In this document: in pieces, positions 50,546 to 62,200 of the stretch
How positions within the stretch are numbered: position 1 is the first letter of the stretch
How the letters are laid out: every line of letters begins with the position of its first letter
NCBI GenBank assembly: GCA_911728455.2
Contig: OU452225.1
Span: forward strand, 10,328,106-10,392,105
Reading direction: 5' to 3'
DNA length: 64,000 nt
Source: Marthasterias glacialis
Taxonomy: Eukaryota; Echinodermata; Asteroidea; Forcipulatida; Asteriidae
The notes under the pieces: model-generated
The model's input: only the letters and a program-made list of their open reading frames with translations
Database searches by the model: none
Told to the model about the DNA's origin: nothing
Program-made: the position numbers and the translations under genes

Positions 50546-53062
50546 ATGGAGAAACTTAGAGCAAAGCTCATCGAGAAGAATGGGACAAGCTTCAAACAGC
50601 TGGGCAGGTGAGCCAATAATTAAAAAGTCCAGAGAATCGACACATAAAATAGTAGTCGGCCGTCAGGCTGGCCGATCGGTTATTAAAATAAACCTGTTCA
50701 TGACATACAAATTGAGACATCAAAAAGCAGTGTACTATTGATCGGACACAAACAAACGCAGCTGTGGTAATTCTGATCATGAATTAAGTTTATTCCCCCG
50801 AAAATGTGAGCATGATTAGAACTATACGTAAACAATGGAAGTTTACCTGGTATGTCTGCTGCCACCTAGCGTTCAAATGTCTACCATTCGTTTCAATGTA
50901 GATCTCATCTTTTGTATCCCGATTTCTCTCTGTTAACTGCTTTAGGGCGTTTCGAATTATGGATGACGACCGTAGCAAAAGTTTGTCTCTTGAAGAGTTG
51001 GCGGAAGGCATCCGTGATTTGGGTTTGACAGAGGAGGACATAAGCAATGAGGAAATCTTGGCTATTTTGAAGTCATTGGACAAAGACGGATCCGGAAATC
51101 TAAACATAGATGAGTTTTTGGAAGCTGCACGGGTATTAAATTGATTTCTTTTTTTAATAAAAACAAAGCAAGGCCATCCATTAACTTTATGAGTTTAAAA
51201 ATTCATAAAGTTACTGGATGGCCTTTCTTTCTGATTCGACAGATCAAATAGTATCCTGGCGAATCAATAGACTTAGCTGGAGGCGTTAGTTCCGCAGGGG
51301 ATTTTGTCCCCTCCCCGGTGAATCTGTCCCTCATACGGCGAATTGTGAGTCTGTCCCTTAAACGGCGAATTGTGTAGAAATTTGGTCTGATAGCGCCCTC
51401 TTTTGACTCAACAGGTGTATTAATTTACCATCTGGGGGCCCTGGTCTCTTGTTCGAAAATTCCACTCATGCTTAGATTGTCAGAGTACGGTCCTTCCTCC
51501 TCCATGGGCAACGCAAATTACATGCATTCACGCAAATCTGCTTTTGTGATATCATTACGGCATAATAGACCTTATGCATTGACGTCATCACGCCGCCATC
51601 TTAGAGGTAAATCGATGATGAAACAATGGAAACGCAGAGATTTGTACGCACGGCGCACAGGATTGGCCAATGAACAACCTCATTTTGACCTCTAGACGAG
51701 GGCGCCCTACTCAAATGAAGTCATGTGCATAAGGTCTATAAATGTAAATTCCCAGGAGCTTTTCAGAACACCAAGAACAGAACTACATAAACTCTGGAAA
51801 TCTAACTGGTATATCGGCTGCCCCATGGCGTCATAAATGTAAAGTACAGGATTGGTCAAGCTGATAGCGCAGTGTTCATACTTCGTGTGATTCAATATAT
51901 AAACAAACAATGCAAAGTGAACATTTGGGCTCAATCCGTCGTCGATTCAGTTCAGGAGAATACAGTAGAAAAACGTGCAGTCTTCAGCATGTAAACACTT
52001 TGTCATTATTTTGAGTGTTACAACCGAAAATAAAATCGGGTCTTCAAATTCTATTTTCTCGACTTTGACAGTATTTCAGACACAATTATTTCTATATGGA
52101 AGATTGGTACTGGTATGAACTTCATAATCAGTAAGCTTTCAGACTGATACTAATATAGTTGTTTTGACGAATGCCAATCACGTATTCTACCTTTAAAGTA
52201 TTCTATTGCTGGTCGTAGTGCTGGTTCTTCACCCGCCGTTTCTTTAATTCCCCAGCCGCCCATGTCCGCGGAAAGGAAGACATTGATCGAGAAAGTCTTC
52301 AAGAAGGCAGACAAGAGCGGCGACGGCCTCATCACCCCGGTCGACCTGAAGGGTGTCTTCAACGTGACCTGGAACCCGCTCTTCAAGAGCGGCGAGAAGA
52401 CGGAGGAACAACTTTTCGAAGAGTTTTTAAACACCTTCGAGCCTGACCCAGCTAGCAGAAACGGGAAGGTGAGAATTTGAAATCTTGCTGCTTCGTCGAG
52501 TAAAAACAAACTCGTACCCCATCGACCGCTTTGCGAGTTAGCACACTATTGTAAACGTTGAGAATAAACCCGCATAATCTTTACAACTGTTCCATGTTTA
52601 CACTTGCTGTTTACACACAGTCATGTACACGAACACCCATACACACAAAATCAATCATTCAATCAATTAATCAATAGTACAAATAGATACAAGTGAAATA
52701 TAATTTTGTGCAAGCTATTGACACCCGCTGAAAAAATCGGACGAAGTAACCGTGTGATTTTATCGTGATACGACCCCAGGGTTTTTAGGAACTCGATTGA
52801 AATGGAGACTTTTGAAGACACAAGGTGGCACCAGACTTACGTAAACAGTATAAATTTACATGGTAAGTCTGCTGCCACCTAGCGTTCCAAAGCCTCCCAT
52901 TGGGACGCTAGGTGTTCTTGGATGAATTGACTAACCAGTAACTTACTCTCCCACCTGTAGGTGACACTGACGGAGTTCACGAGTTACTATGCAGGTATCG
53001 GCCAAGGCTACCCTGACGATGGTGACTTCGAAAATATGATGAGGTCATACTGGGGACTCTAA
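50546..53062 (+). CDS. Calcyphosin-type EF-hand protein (4 coding exons, 187 aa)
   Basis: Exons 50546-50607, 50946-51132, 52256-52468 and 52961-53062 (62+187+213+102 nt). Phases are 2, 0, 0, the same intron grid as the CAPSL-like gene. Length fits calcyphosin (human CAPS 189 aa). The N-terminus MEKLRAKL...LGRAFRIMDDD is the short CAPS-type start. EF loops: 27-38 (DDDRSKSLSLEE) and 66-77 (DKDGSGNLNIDE) look functional, and 102-113 (DKSGDGLITPVD) is canonical. The fourth (148-159) has Pro at position 1 and is probably dead. Exon 2 is 9 nt longer than in its paralog, adding three residues between EF1 and EF2. The PPMS linker is kept and the protein ends ..YWGL. AATAAA at 53332-53337 is the likely poly(A) signal. 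Exon 2's donor (CGG|GTATTA) is weak. Predicted cytosolic calcium sensor with unknown partner. It could be called CAPS-like, but one-to-one orthology is not shown. Confidence 0.93.
51156..51225 (+). terminator. Possible intronic poly(A) signal and hairpin after exon 2
   Basis: AATAAA lies at 51156-51161, 24 bases past the exon 2 donor. It is followed by a 23-bp stem (AAGGCCATCCATTAACTTTATGA / TCATAAAGTTACTGGATGGCCTT, one mismatch) at 51170-51225. Reading through the weak donor gives three codons and a stop at 51142-51144. Confidence 0.35.
51565..51738. repeat. MITE, TAGACCTTATGCA family (copy 2, inverted)
   Basis: Reverse-orientation copy of 45760-45932, complete with both ends (TAGACCTTATGCATTGACGTCATCACGCCGCCATCTTAGAGG ... 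GTGCATAAGGTCTA). Lies in intron 2 of the second calcyphosin-type gene. Confidence 0.9.
52798..52905. repeat. MITE, CTAGGTGGCAGCAGACTTACC family
   Basis: AATGGAGACTTTTGAAGACACAAGGTGGCACCAGACTTACGTAAA pairs with TTTACATGGTAAGTCTGCTGCCACCTAGCGTTCCAAAGCCTCCCATT. It ends about 55 bases before the last exon. A second full copy is at 53937-54084 and a single end is at about 50838-50885. Confidence 0.8.
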
Positions 53063-53936
53063 GTCGCGAAAAAAGGTCAACTGGACCACGGAGAAAGCCC
53101 CACGATTAAACCACGGGAAAGGCTCCATGGAAAAGCTTGGCGATAAAATCTCGGAAACAAAGTTTTCCGTGTTTAATGATTCGAAGGTACAATAACGTAT
53201 CTCTAACATAAATATCCGGCTTTATAGTCTAACCAGTTTTAGACCGATTTATTTAAACCCAGCGTGCAAATAACGCCCAATCACAGCCACGCTTGTGCAA
53301 CTGAAAGTTGTAAACAAGACCGACGTCAGAAAATAAAGCAAATTAGCATAGACCAGGGCCCAAAACAATAATTGTGGTTACCAGAAATAAAGGGTAACCA
53401 GTCAAAATACAATTTGTCCACATGTAAAATGTGTGACTGGTATCCTGCATACTTTGCTTAGCAGAAATTGTTTGACCAATATTTTCTGCTTAAGCAGCTG
53501 TATGAAATTGGCCCCTCCTGGGAGATAGATAAGGAGCTATTCCAAAACGCAAATTTTAAAGAGATTTGAAGGCAATGTGTGTGTCCCTTTAACGTAGGAA
53601 CTATTATTCGGGAGAATAAACAAATTATATATCGAATAAACATTTCGATTGACATCTGAATGTATTCATTTGTGTTTTGTCGAATAAAAATTGTCGCTTG
53701 GTCAAATTCATAAGCATAAGTTATTGATATTATGACTCTGCTTTCCGTTGTCGAAAAATCGGTGCACACTGTGAGCGTATTTCACAGGATCGCAAGGAAG
53801 TGTTGCTCCTGTGCGTTTGCGTACTTGCGTTTGAAGCTTTCTTCAAACTGGTAGCCCCAGAAAAGATGGCGCTTGCCCTATAAGCGGAGAGCGGTGACTG
53901 TAAGCGTGGAATATTGTGATAATCAGAACCGTGATA

Positions 53937-54084
53937 TGGGAGGCTTTTGAGGACACTAGGTGGCAGCAGACTTACCAGGTAAAATACATTGTTCTCGGAT
54001 GTGTGCGCGTGCTCATAACTACGGAAGCACTGGAAATTTACCTGGTAAGTGTGCTGCCACCTAGCGTTCCAAAGCCTCCCATTG
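53937..54084. repeat. MITE, CTAGGTGGCAGCAGACTTACC family (complete copy)
   Basis: GGGAGGCTTTTGAGGACACTAGGTGGCAGCAGACTTACCAGGTAAA at the left is the inverted form of TTTACCTGGTAAGTGTGCTGCCACCTAGCGTTCCAAAGCCTCCC at the right, with a ~55-bp loop. Confidence 0.9.
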
Positions 54085-57000
54085 AAGCCTACCACCAACT
54101 AGGCTATTGTATCTAACAATAACATGATGTTCTGATTGTAGGATGTTTGGGTCTTTGTGAAACAAAAAAGCTTCGGCTTAGGTATTGGCTCCGTTAACCG
54201 ATGAAATTACAGAGAGTGACCAGTGAGGGCGTTTCGCGGAAACTTGTCAACATGGTTTATAATCCAATGCTAAAATGATAAATATTCACAAAAATATTCC
54301 TTTGAAATACTCTTCGATTTCTAAGGTTTATTTTATCTTTTATTTCCATTGTATTTTCTTGCCGGGAAGTAGATTAATATTTTCCATTGAGTTACTGCAG
54401 CATGAAACGCAGCCATCTTGACAAACTTCCGCCATGACGTCACTGTGACAGATGAATGGGCTTTGGAGAATGGACGGAGTCCATGGTAGACTAGATTACA
54501 AGTCTGAGATGGCGGTTTATTTTATCTGCATCATCAGCTATGCAAAACGCAGATTGCCTCCCATAGATGGACTCAGCATTCCTGTATTGACTACCGGTCC
54601 AGGTAGTAGACCATGGAGGACAGGCCTTATTTTGAACGCAAGAGGGCGCCCTGAGGGGGTAAATTAGGGGGGCAAACCACAGATGGAAATAGTGTGGTAA
54701 ACCAGATGGAGTTAGACTTCTTATAAAGCAATTAATTTACAGTATTTGAGGTTTTTTTTAATGACAGTTTTACAGTGTATGTACTCAGTGTAAGATATTT
54801 GCTTGGAAAATGTATACGTTTAATGTTTTTAAATACTTTTGCTCTTTCAAAATGGAATTAGTATTGCGCCCTCTTGCTGTCAAAAATACGGCCTATACTG
54901 AAGCCGAAATCAAATGACTCCATTCACCCACCGGATGTCAAATGCTCTGTTAACATGACATCAATACACTTAGCCGCTGCATAGTAACGGGTGTAACTGT
55001 GTGTATATAATGTGCACTCAAATGATGTCTGTGATAGTATTGCTTGCCTCGTTACACTTGCCTCGTTATCTTTCATAGAGTTTTGGCCGTAATAGTTCAA
55101 TTCAAATATTGGTTTAATGATCGCTGGTTAAAACCAACCAGGTAGGCCCTTAACACTTGAATTAAGGTGTTAGTATTAGAGAGGTTTTACAGACTTTTGA
55201 CAAGGTCATTGCATCGTAGGTGTGGCTATTTTTTGTTTGGTGCCCTGAATTTCAATCCTGCCAAATAACGTAAAAAAATTGCTTTAAAAAGGATCCAGAC
55301 TATGCCTGAGTTTCGTGAGGTATTTTTGAAAGTGACAAAACTGCCGTGACTAATTTACGGTTGAGGAAGTCACAGACTATACCCAGCACAGTTACACGCT
55401 GCTGAGTGAAGTTTTCACATGCACTGGTTTGATCAACGAAGCTGCTATACAAAGTGAAGGACGCCCTCTTTCGTGAGTAAGAGACATTATTTTTTTGTGA
55501 TAACCATTTCCCCGAGGTTTTGGAGTTAATGTGACGCATTTTTCTCGGTCCAACATCTAAACAATGTTTATGATGAATACTTTTCAGCGATCATTCTCAA
55601 CCTGCGGCCGAAGTGGGGTGAAGGGGGCGGAGGAGGGGGGGGGGGGGCGGTGGTTTGCACGAATCTTCGTAAATGTAGGCAACTATTTTGAGAAGTAAGA
55701 AAACTATGAAAGTACGGTAAGTGGGTGAATTGAATGTGCCTTCGAAAAAGTACAGGCAGACTAGACTTACAAGCAACGGCAGCCATTTGGAAAATTGCTT
55801 GTTAAAACTGAACAAAACTCGATATTATATACACTGTATGATATCACTGAGCGGTTTAGAACGTCATGTCATGGCAGCGTCTACAATCATCCAGACTCTG
55901 TGATTTCCAACACAGCGAAGCAAAACAAGTTTGTAGTGAGGTTCCTTAAAGTCGATCCCAAAAGAAATAAATTGTATTCTATATTCGAGTTTTTGTGTAT
56001 TAGACATTTTGAAAGCACTGTCTTCTCGATATTCGATATTATACAAGTCGCACTCGACATCGTGTTAAACCTATGTTTCTTCAGAAGACAAATGTGTGAT
56101 TGCCCTGTAATATACAACCATCTTTCTCATGATGTGTTCTGACTGTGTGCCAAATTCCATGCCCTAACCTCCAACGAAAACAAACAAAAAATGTATAGAA
56201 TAGGCTCAATAGTAATAATAGTAGCAATAATAATATAATAAAACTAACAAAATACCACAAACTAGACATTGTATGAGTTTATCTTAGAAAAGCTGATGAT
56301 TTTTGTGTATACAATAGTTGTAGGCCCTCATCAATGGTGTTACAATTTTTGTGACTGTGTTGGTATTTGGCTCCAATCGGGGTAGTATTTTTTATCCCGA
56401 TTTGTTTGGTGTCAGTGACCTTGTTGGTGCAAAACTTATAAAGATCTATCATAAGTCCACAATGAACTCTCCATCGTCTGATGATCAGCCATTGGTACCA
56501 CGGGTGAACGACTTTCTTTAATCTATTCAAACACGGGAACAAAAACAGACTAATAAAAAAAATCCACGTCGCAAGGCTGTCGTCCAACTTCACTCTCTAA
56601 AATCTAAGAACACAACAGCGAGCCCGAAATATTTCGTTCCCGATTGACCTCCTTTTAAAACGAAATCAAAGAAAACCTGTCTCAAGCCTACTTTTGAAAG
56701 TCCGAATTTAAATCAAAAAAGAAATCTCCAACTATAAATGGGACTATAGGAAATCCCTGGTATTTCGTTCAATAATAATGGGGCCGTTTAGATGAATGGA
56801 ATCGTCCAACCGTAGTTAACTGTGTGGGGTGAGGTATGTTCAACGCTACTGAATGTTTACAGGCCTCACGCAATAACACACAAGTGACACTCCCTTGCTT
56901 TTGATCCAGTTGGTGAACGTGGATAAATTTACAGCCGTTTCGTTTTGGATCATGTAAGTAAAAGCTCATTTTTGTATTTGCTAGATTTTACCTTATGTTT

Positions 57001-57351
57001 CTATAACTTGTTGACCGAGAGACCAAGGGAGTGTGGGGCCCTACAGATTTCCCGATTACAAAGACTACAAAACAGCCAGTATAGATGAAAATGTCCGCGT
57101 TCTGTCGATTTCACCGTTATAGAAAGGACCACAGACCCCGTGTTTATAATATGACACCTATCAAGCCTCACTTTGTTATAACTTCTACCTTTAGGATAAG
57201 AAAATGGGTGTGTCTACGACCTTTACGATCGTAAATGACTAAACTGGGCACGGCGGGGAAGGGATGATTTCTGGGCTTGGGGCTGGGTATAAGGGTGGGG
57301 CTGGGGTTTTAAGGGGTGGCGACTTGGGGTGAAGAAAACTTTGGTCCCCTA

Positions 57352-58197
57352 CCTTTGCCACTTCGTACCTCGGTCACTTCGTACCTTCACCAAGGTACAA
57401 AGTGACTCTGGACGTTTCGTACCCTGGCTTCAGAATTCTATACAGGAGTTATGACAAGTGGGGGTCGTTAATGACCCCATGGGATGCAGTGGGGGTGGTT
57501 AATGCCCCGTTGATCCCCGTGCAGTGGCGGCCGCCAAAGTCACACCGCACGCTACTGACACTGCTAATGACGCCGCCACAGAGCCCCACATTTTCAAAAG
57601 AGAGATTAATCTTGCTTGTGTTTAAATTATTTAAAAATTTTTACAAGAATTTAATTTAAACAATCTATAAAACAAAATTAAAAAGTGGTCTTAAACGAAA
57701 ATAAGTCAAAAAATATTTAAAAAAATTAAAAAAGGGCTTTAACGAAAATTAATCAAAACAATTAAAAACTAAAAAGGTCTTTAACGAAAATTAATCAAAA
57801 CAAGAAATAAATAATACACTTTAACAAAATCTTTAAAACAAACTCATGCTTAGAGAAATTTATAATAGTTATAAAAATACTCGATAAGAAAATCGTAATA
57901 TTCACAACGGTCTTGACTGAAGGCTACGGTGCAATTCCCGTTACATTTCTCATTTCACGCGTTATTACGAGGCGGGTATTTTACTGCTGCGGTACTGGTG
58001 TGTTGTGCTCACACGTCCTCCTGACGCAACACAACGGGGCATAATTCCTGTGTAGAATTCCGGAATCAACACTAACAGATGGTACGAAGTTAATTCTGAA
58101 AGGTACGAAGCGTCCAGGGTACGAAACGTCCAGAGTCACTTCGTACCTTGGTGAAGGTACGAAGTGACCAAGGTACGAAGTGACTCGAAAGCCCCTT
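57352..58197. mobile_element. Foldback element with GTACGAAGTGAC iterons (~0.85 kb)
   Basis: The ends consist of repeated GGTACGAAGTGAC / GTCACTTCGTACC and GGGTACGAAACGTCCAGAGTC motifs. The left block (about 57352-57425) is inverted relative to the right block (about 58083-58195). The middle is AT-rich with imperfect TTTAACGAAAATTAATCAAAACA repeats (about 57680-57800). No transposase frame. Confidence 0.75.
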
Positions 58198-59234
58198 TAA
58201 CACGCCCATAAAATAGAACCAGTTTGGTCTTTCCCCAACCACCAAATTTATAGATTGAACTAGGCAAAAATTGCATTTTTCCAACTGCATTCTATAGGTT
58301 CTCACAAGTCAAATTTGACCCAACCTGGTCGATTGAAAAGTTGTTCAGAGTAGTTTTTGTTATTAAAGTGAAAAAAGTGAAAGAAAAAACACACACGTAC
58401 CAAAGTCGGGCTGCACGTTCTCGATACGCTTCTTCAATCTAAATAACCTTTATTTATGTCGTCATTTGATATTATTGTTATTAATTTTTATAGCCTGTTT
58501 ATTGTTATTTTTATGGTTTCTCAATTCCTGTTTGTTACTTGGGATACCATATGTTTACATTAGTTTAATTGCATTTTTTGTGAAAATATTCATGTAAATG
58601 CCAATAAACCTGAAAAAAAATTGCAGTAAAGTGATAAAGGTCCATTCACCCGACGTCATCACCACAACAAAAATTTGGGTTGCGCAATTTTGGAAATCAG
58701 TTTGCCCGTGTGTTACTGCGCATGTAGTGAGCATTTGATACGACGCTCGCACGTTTAAACACTTACTTTTTAAAATTTTTATTTATTTATTTATTTTTTA
58801 AAGCTTTACATGTTATTTTTTATAATTATGGCAGACCTGCAGTCGATGTCACCAAACTCTTCCCAACTTTAGGAATCATCCTAACTTTAAGATGCATAGT
58901 GATTTGTATTGTGACATCACACTTACCTCAGAATTAAGATTGATTCTTACATTTACTCGTTTTAAGATTGTTCTTAGAGCTCGATCGTGAAACCGACTGC
59001 TGGGCCGGCGCGTGACGTCAGTGCAAGGGGTCTGTACTTGCAAATTTAGTTTAATATACTCTACTATGATTTGTATAGTATCATAATGTAGTTGTGAAAA
59101 AATGGTACATTTGGCAGTATTTCCCAGCACTACAAACACTGATTCTGGTTTATAAAATAAAGCTTGACCTCGATCAGGATTTCCTGTACGTTTTTTCTCA
59201 GATTTAAAGATCAAGCGGATTTAAAGACTTGAAC

Positions 59235-62200
59235 ATGGAGAAGTTGCGATCTAAACTGCTCGACAGTGGGGTGGAAAATATCAAGAAGCTTGCTGAGTAA
59301 GTATTGTAGAGTAAACTTTGAGAAGACAGAAATATTTTTACTGCTTTGCCTCACCCAAAAGAATAGACACAAAATTTAATGGGACATTTTGAGAGAGCAT
59401 GTACGCCCAAGCATTTCACGGTGTTCGAATAAACCGTTGTCTTAGAAGCCGTATCAGTAGGGCGTAACCAAAAATATTATCTTCCAAGTTTTAAGTTGCC
59501 GGATAAGTTGTTTAAAGTGGTGCCCAATTTAAAGGTTTTGACAAAAGCATGATTGGTGATGATAGGAAAAAAAAATCCTGGAAACTACTTTTGTTTTTGT
59601 GGGAGGGGGAGTTCTTTTCTTGTGATGATTTTTAAAGGTGTATTTTAATAGTGGTTATTTATTTTTGTGGTTTTGTTTTTAATATTGGTTTATATTTAAT
59701 TCTGACATTAAGTGATTTTATGACCAGGGGCTTATAGAAGGCACATCGTTTGACTTCCCTGTACGACTCCTTGTTAAGATGTTTTTATTGTCCGAAGATT
59801 TAAAATAACTCTAATAAATCAAACAGGAGAGCTTCCTTAAAAAACATTCTAGATCCAAAAACAAAATGCCCCTCTGAGAACTATGTATGTCTTAAGAACT
59901 GCTTTTTGCTAGAACTGTAACTAAAAAAAATCAATTTGAAACACGCATTAAAGCTTAACAAAACATTTCTCGAAACACTGATCATTTGATCTGATCAGCT
60001 GTGGGTTGTTTTCCTCCGAAAGTGTAGGGCCTACTCTCGAATCTTTAAGCTTGAGAGTATGACGTTAGTTTGTGTCCGACTCTTTACTTTGTATCAGTTC
60101 ATATCGTTTGTTTAGGGATCAGGTTGGCTTATAGACCTTTATCATGCTGCCACCATCTCGGTCATGTTCCCTGTATCCAATAACAGTAATAGATGCAAAT
60201 ATTCATTGTACAAAAAGGAACCAGACTGTTTACCCTTCCAGCCTCGGTTTGGTTACATTGGTTTGAATGGGAGAAAATCAAGATGGCCGCACCATGATAA
60301 AGGTCTATTACTAGTGCTCTGTCATTCACCTCTACTCTCTAAAGACTCCCGGTTCAGTTAGACCGATCTACTAAGCCCCGCCCCCTAAAAATATAGACCA
60401 ATCACAGCATTGGCTACATCTTCACTGTGCACGTGGGCAGCACAGTGTGCGTCTCTTATGCACGACGTGAACGCGCGCGCTATAAGTACGCGCACGCATG
60501 TTAATGGTGTCGGACTTTTGTCGGACTTTTGTTGTGTAGCCAAGGCTGTGATTGGTCAACACGTTAGGGGGAAGGGCTCAATGGATCGGTCTATTGACCC
60601 AGACTGGAAACTGGTTACAAATTTGAATTTTGACTTGATTTGTTTTCTTCAAATTTACGCATTTCTCCTTAGCTAGATCAAACTATACTGAGTGGTTCTT
60701 TTCAGCTACCATTGCATTCAATGTTGTTTTCGTGCAAACAATGATTTCGTTCTTCTCATTCGGGTTCGTTTTAGTCATTGTGTTTCAATTTTAGGCATCC
60801 ACGAATATGATTTCATCACTCTTCTGTTGAATTTCTACTAACAATTTAGAATACTGGTGAAATTGAATAGTAGACCAGCCTCTTGCTGCTGGCTTTTTAC
60901 GTAATTGAATGATCTTTGCGACCTAATGAATTTGAATGATCATATTTGACCAGCGAATGCTAAGCTGTTGAAATTGATTGACTCATTTTGACTGCTGAAT
61001 GATGATGCAACGGAACTTTCATTGTCAAACGAAATTGAATGAGCCGGGTGTAAATTGAATGTTTTTTTTGGTTGAAATTGGTCGGGAAAACCTATATTTT
61101 TTGTCTAATGACAAGTTTAATTTATCATTATTCTCCAGCCTCCTGAGGGAGATGGACAGAGACCAGGATAACGTTTTGTCTCTGGAGGAACTTTCTACCG
61201 GGATCAAGGAACTCGGTCTGGATATGAGCGAAGAAGAAGTCGCTGATGTTTTCACGGAACTCGACACAGACGGGTCCAAGACGTTGGACTTGCAAGAGTT
61301 CTTTGTAGCTGTCAGGGTAGGTCTTACGAAGACTGCAAAAACTGTCACATGGAAAATAAGTTGGTATATAAATAATAAGTGATGGGGATCCCCAAATGGA
61401 GGAATGAACATAACTTTGTAGATTTAAACGAAAAATATGAAAAAAAATACAAGAAGTAGGAAAATTAATTGGTAGGGTTACAAAAACCAACTAAACCTGT
61501 GGGGATACATGAAGTATGAACATAGTTTGTTAGTTTGAAACAACGTTTGTGAAAACTGGTACCTAGGCCTACTTGATGTATAGGAAAATAAATTGTGTAT
61601 AACATAAGACCAAAAAATATTCAGTACACGAGGTTGGCCATAAAAAGGGTGTTAAAGAAAGTTGTTTTTTTCCCGACACCGATGTTTATAACGCCATGGT
61701 TAAGAACTCCATGATCGTTGCAGTCACCTGATTTTGTCCTGTAAGCGGAAAACAACTGCATTCTTTCTCTGTGTAAGGGTTAAAATACAGGCATTGCGCT
61801 GAAGGTTTTGCAGTTTTTTGACAACCATGGAATATGTATTACTATAAACAAGCAAAACAGAGAGAAAACTGTCGGCATTTGTGGCCACTTTGCACTTTTG
61901 GACCTTAGCTTCGCGAGCCTCCGAATCTTTATGGGAACGTTGATTCCAATTCACATAAACATTGATTTAAATGTGTGACAGGAATCGAAATAGTAGACTT
62001 GGACCAAGTGGCTCGATTTCACAAAGCACCAAGATACATCTTAAGATGCATTGTCAATATTTCAACAGTGATTTGTATTTTGACATCACATTTTACTTAG
62101 CAATATTATTTGCTTTTTCAAGCCTAATACTTTAGTTCATTCTGTTCATTAAGTTACCCTGTGCATGTATATTTCATCACTTTGTTAATGACACTCTCTA

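Larger units (their letters stand above)
53063..59234. other. Intergenic region between second and third calcyphosin-type genes
   Basis: No coding exon recognised. Contains the 3' UTR of the upstream gene (to about 53350), MITEs, a poly-G tract near 55636-55648, AT-rich DNA and a foldback element at 57352-58197. A possible splice acceptor, ACGTTTTTTCTCAG, ends at 59201, 33 bases before the next ATG, so the third gene may also have a spliced leader. Confidence 0.55.

Noticed and set aside
53730-54098. 122-codon minus-strand frame
   Set aside because: Largely made of the MITE at 53937-54084, with no recognisable protein content.
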